Of a stretch of 64,000 nucleotides of DNA, positions 63,880 through 64,000 are shown piece by piece. The position numbers and the translations under genes are program-made. This stretch comes from Hippopus hippopus (lineage: Eukaryota; Mollusca; Bivalvia; Cardiida; Cardiidae). Location: assembly GCA_946811185.2 (NCBI GenBank), contig OX328104.1, positions 52,312,505-52,376,504 on the forward strand, written 5' to 3'. The notes below the pieces were generated by a model that saw only the letters and a program-made list of their open reading frames with translations, made no database searches and was not told the origin of the DNA. Positions within the stretch are counted from its first letter, which is position 1. Each line of letters begins with the position of its first letter.

Positions 63880-64000
63880 CTATTGAAATAGCAACCCTTG
63901 TATGTTGGTTTCATACATGGGCCAGCAGGAAGGTCAACAGAGGCCGGCAGAATAAACATCTCCACATTTTACCAGTCGCAAATTATTATCTATTCATTCG
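63880..64000. repeat. family F copy, cut by the window end
   Basis: aatagcaaccc, ccggcagaataaacat, accagtcgcaaattattatc, tctattcattcg. Confidence 0.55.

Overview
The window looks like nuclear DNA of a heterodont bivalve mollusc (possibly a venerid-type clam; the species cannot be fixed from sequence alone). The reasons are a split nicotinic-receptor gene with short exons and kilobase introns, AT-rich non-coding DNA, tRNA-derived SINEs, LINE 3' tails, mariner and LTR-element relics, and above all very dense small palindromic elements. There are no bacterial operons, ribosome binding sites, rRNA genes, true tRNA genes or CRISPR arrays.

The one clear host gene is a complete Cys-loop receptor subunit of the nicotinic acetylcholine receptor type on the minus strand, 35942 down to 10819. 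I assembled eight exons (35733-35942, 31822-31866, 29489-29598, 23713-23848, 23016-23199, 14495-14624, 12828-12913, 10819-11504). All junctions are GT-AG, the phases agree, and the sum is 1587 bp or 528 residues. It has a signal peptide, Cys loop, four membrane segments and a cation-type M2, but the loop C position lacks the vicinal cysteine pair, so it reads as a non-alpha subunit.

Left end (1-3.9 kb): an intact 463-residue C2H2 zinc-finger/basic protein, followed by a purine tract and a candidate LTR with a TATA box; it may be part of an LTR retroelement whose body lies outside the window. Introns and flanks (4-50 kb): dispersed elements, named here PalA (gatcagactgcac hairpin, TTAA/CCCTTA ends), PalB (gtcagcctgcgca hairpin, gagccatgctctg ends), PalC (long ggagaaaatgctgg hairpin, TTAA ends), PalD (about 480 bp, terminal gtgaaagatcgaaattt hairpin), and families E to H, plus SINEs, three tandem arrays and a mariner deletion derivative. 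Right part (50.8-56.5 kb): two inverted arms of about 770 bp enclose a 5'-truncated LINE and a truncated KRBA2/Ginger-like integrase fragment. Beyond them are a 158-bp tandem array, a 38-bp-arm hairpin, and a possible first coding exon at 62711-62854.

The most notable signal is a repeat confined, within this window, to intron 5 of the receptor gene. Its units match the 3' end of exon 5 across the splice donor and keep the in-frame peptide of the receptor's loop C. A second is that PalA and PalB share a homologous central hairpin and form chimeric copies. Copy boundaries of dispersed repeats are judged by eye and are approximate.
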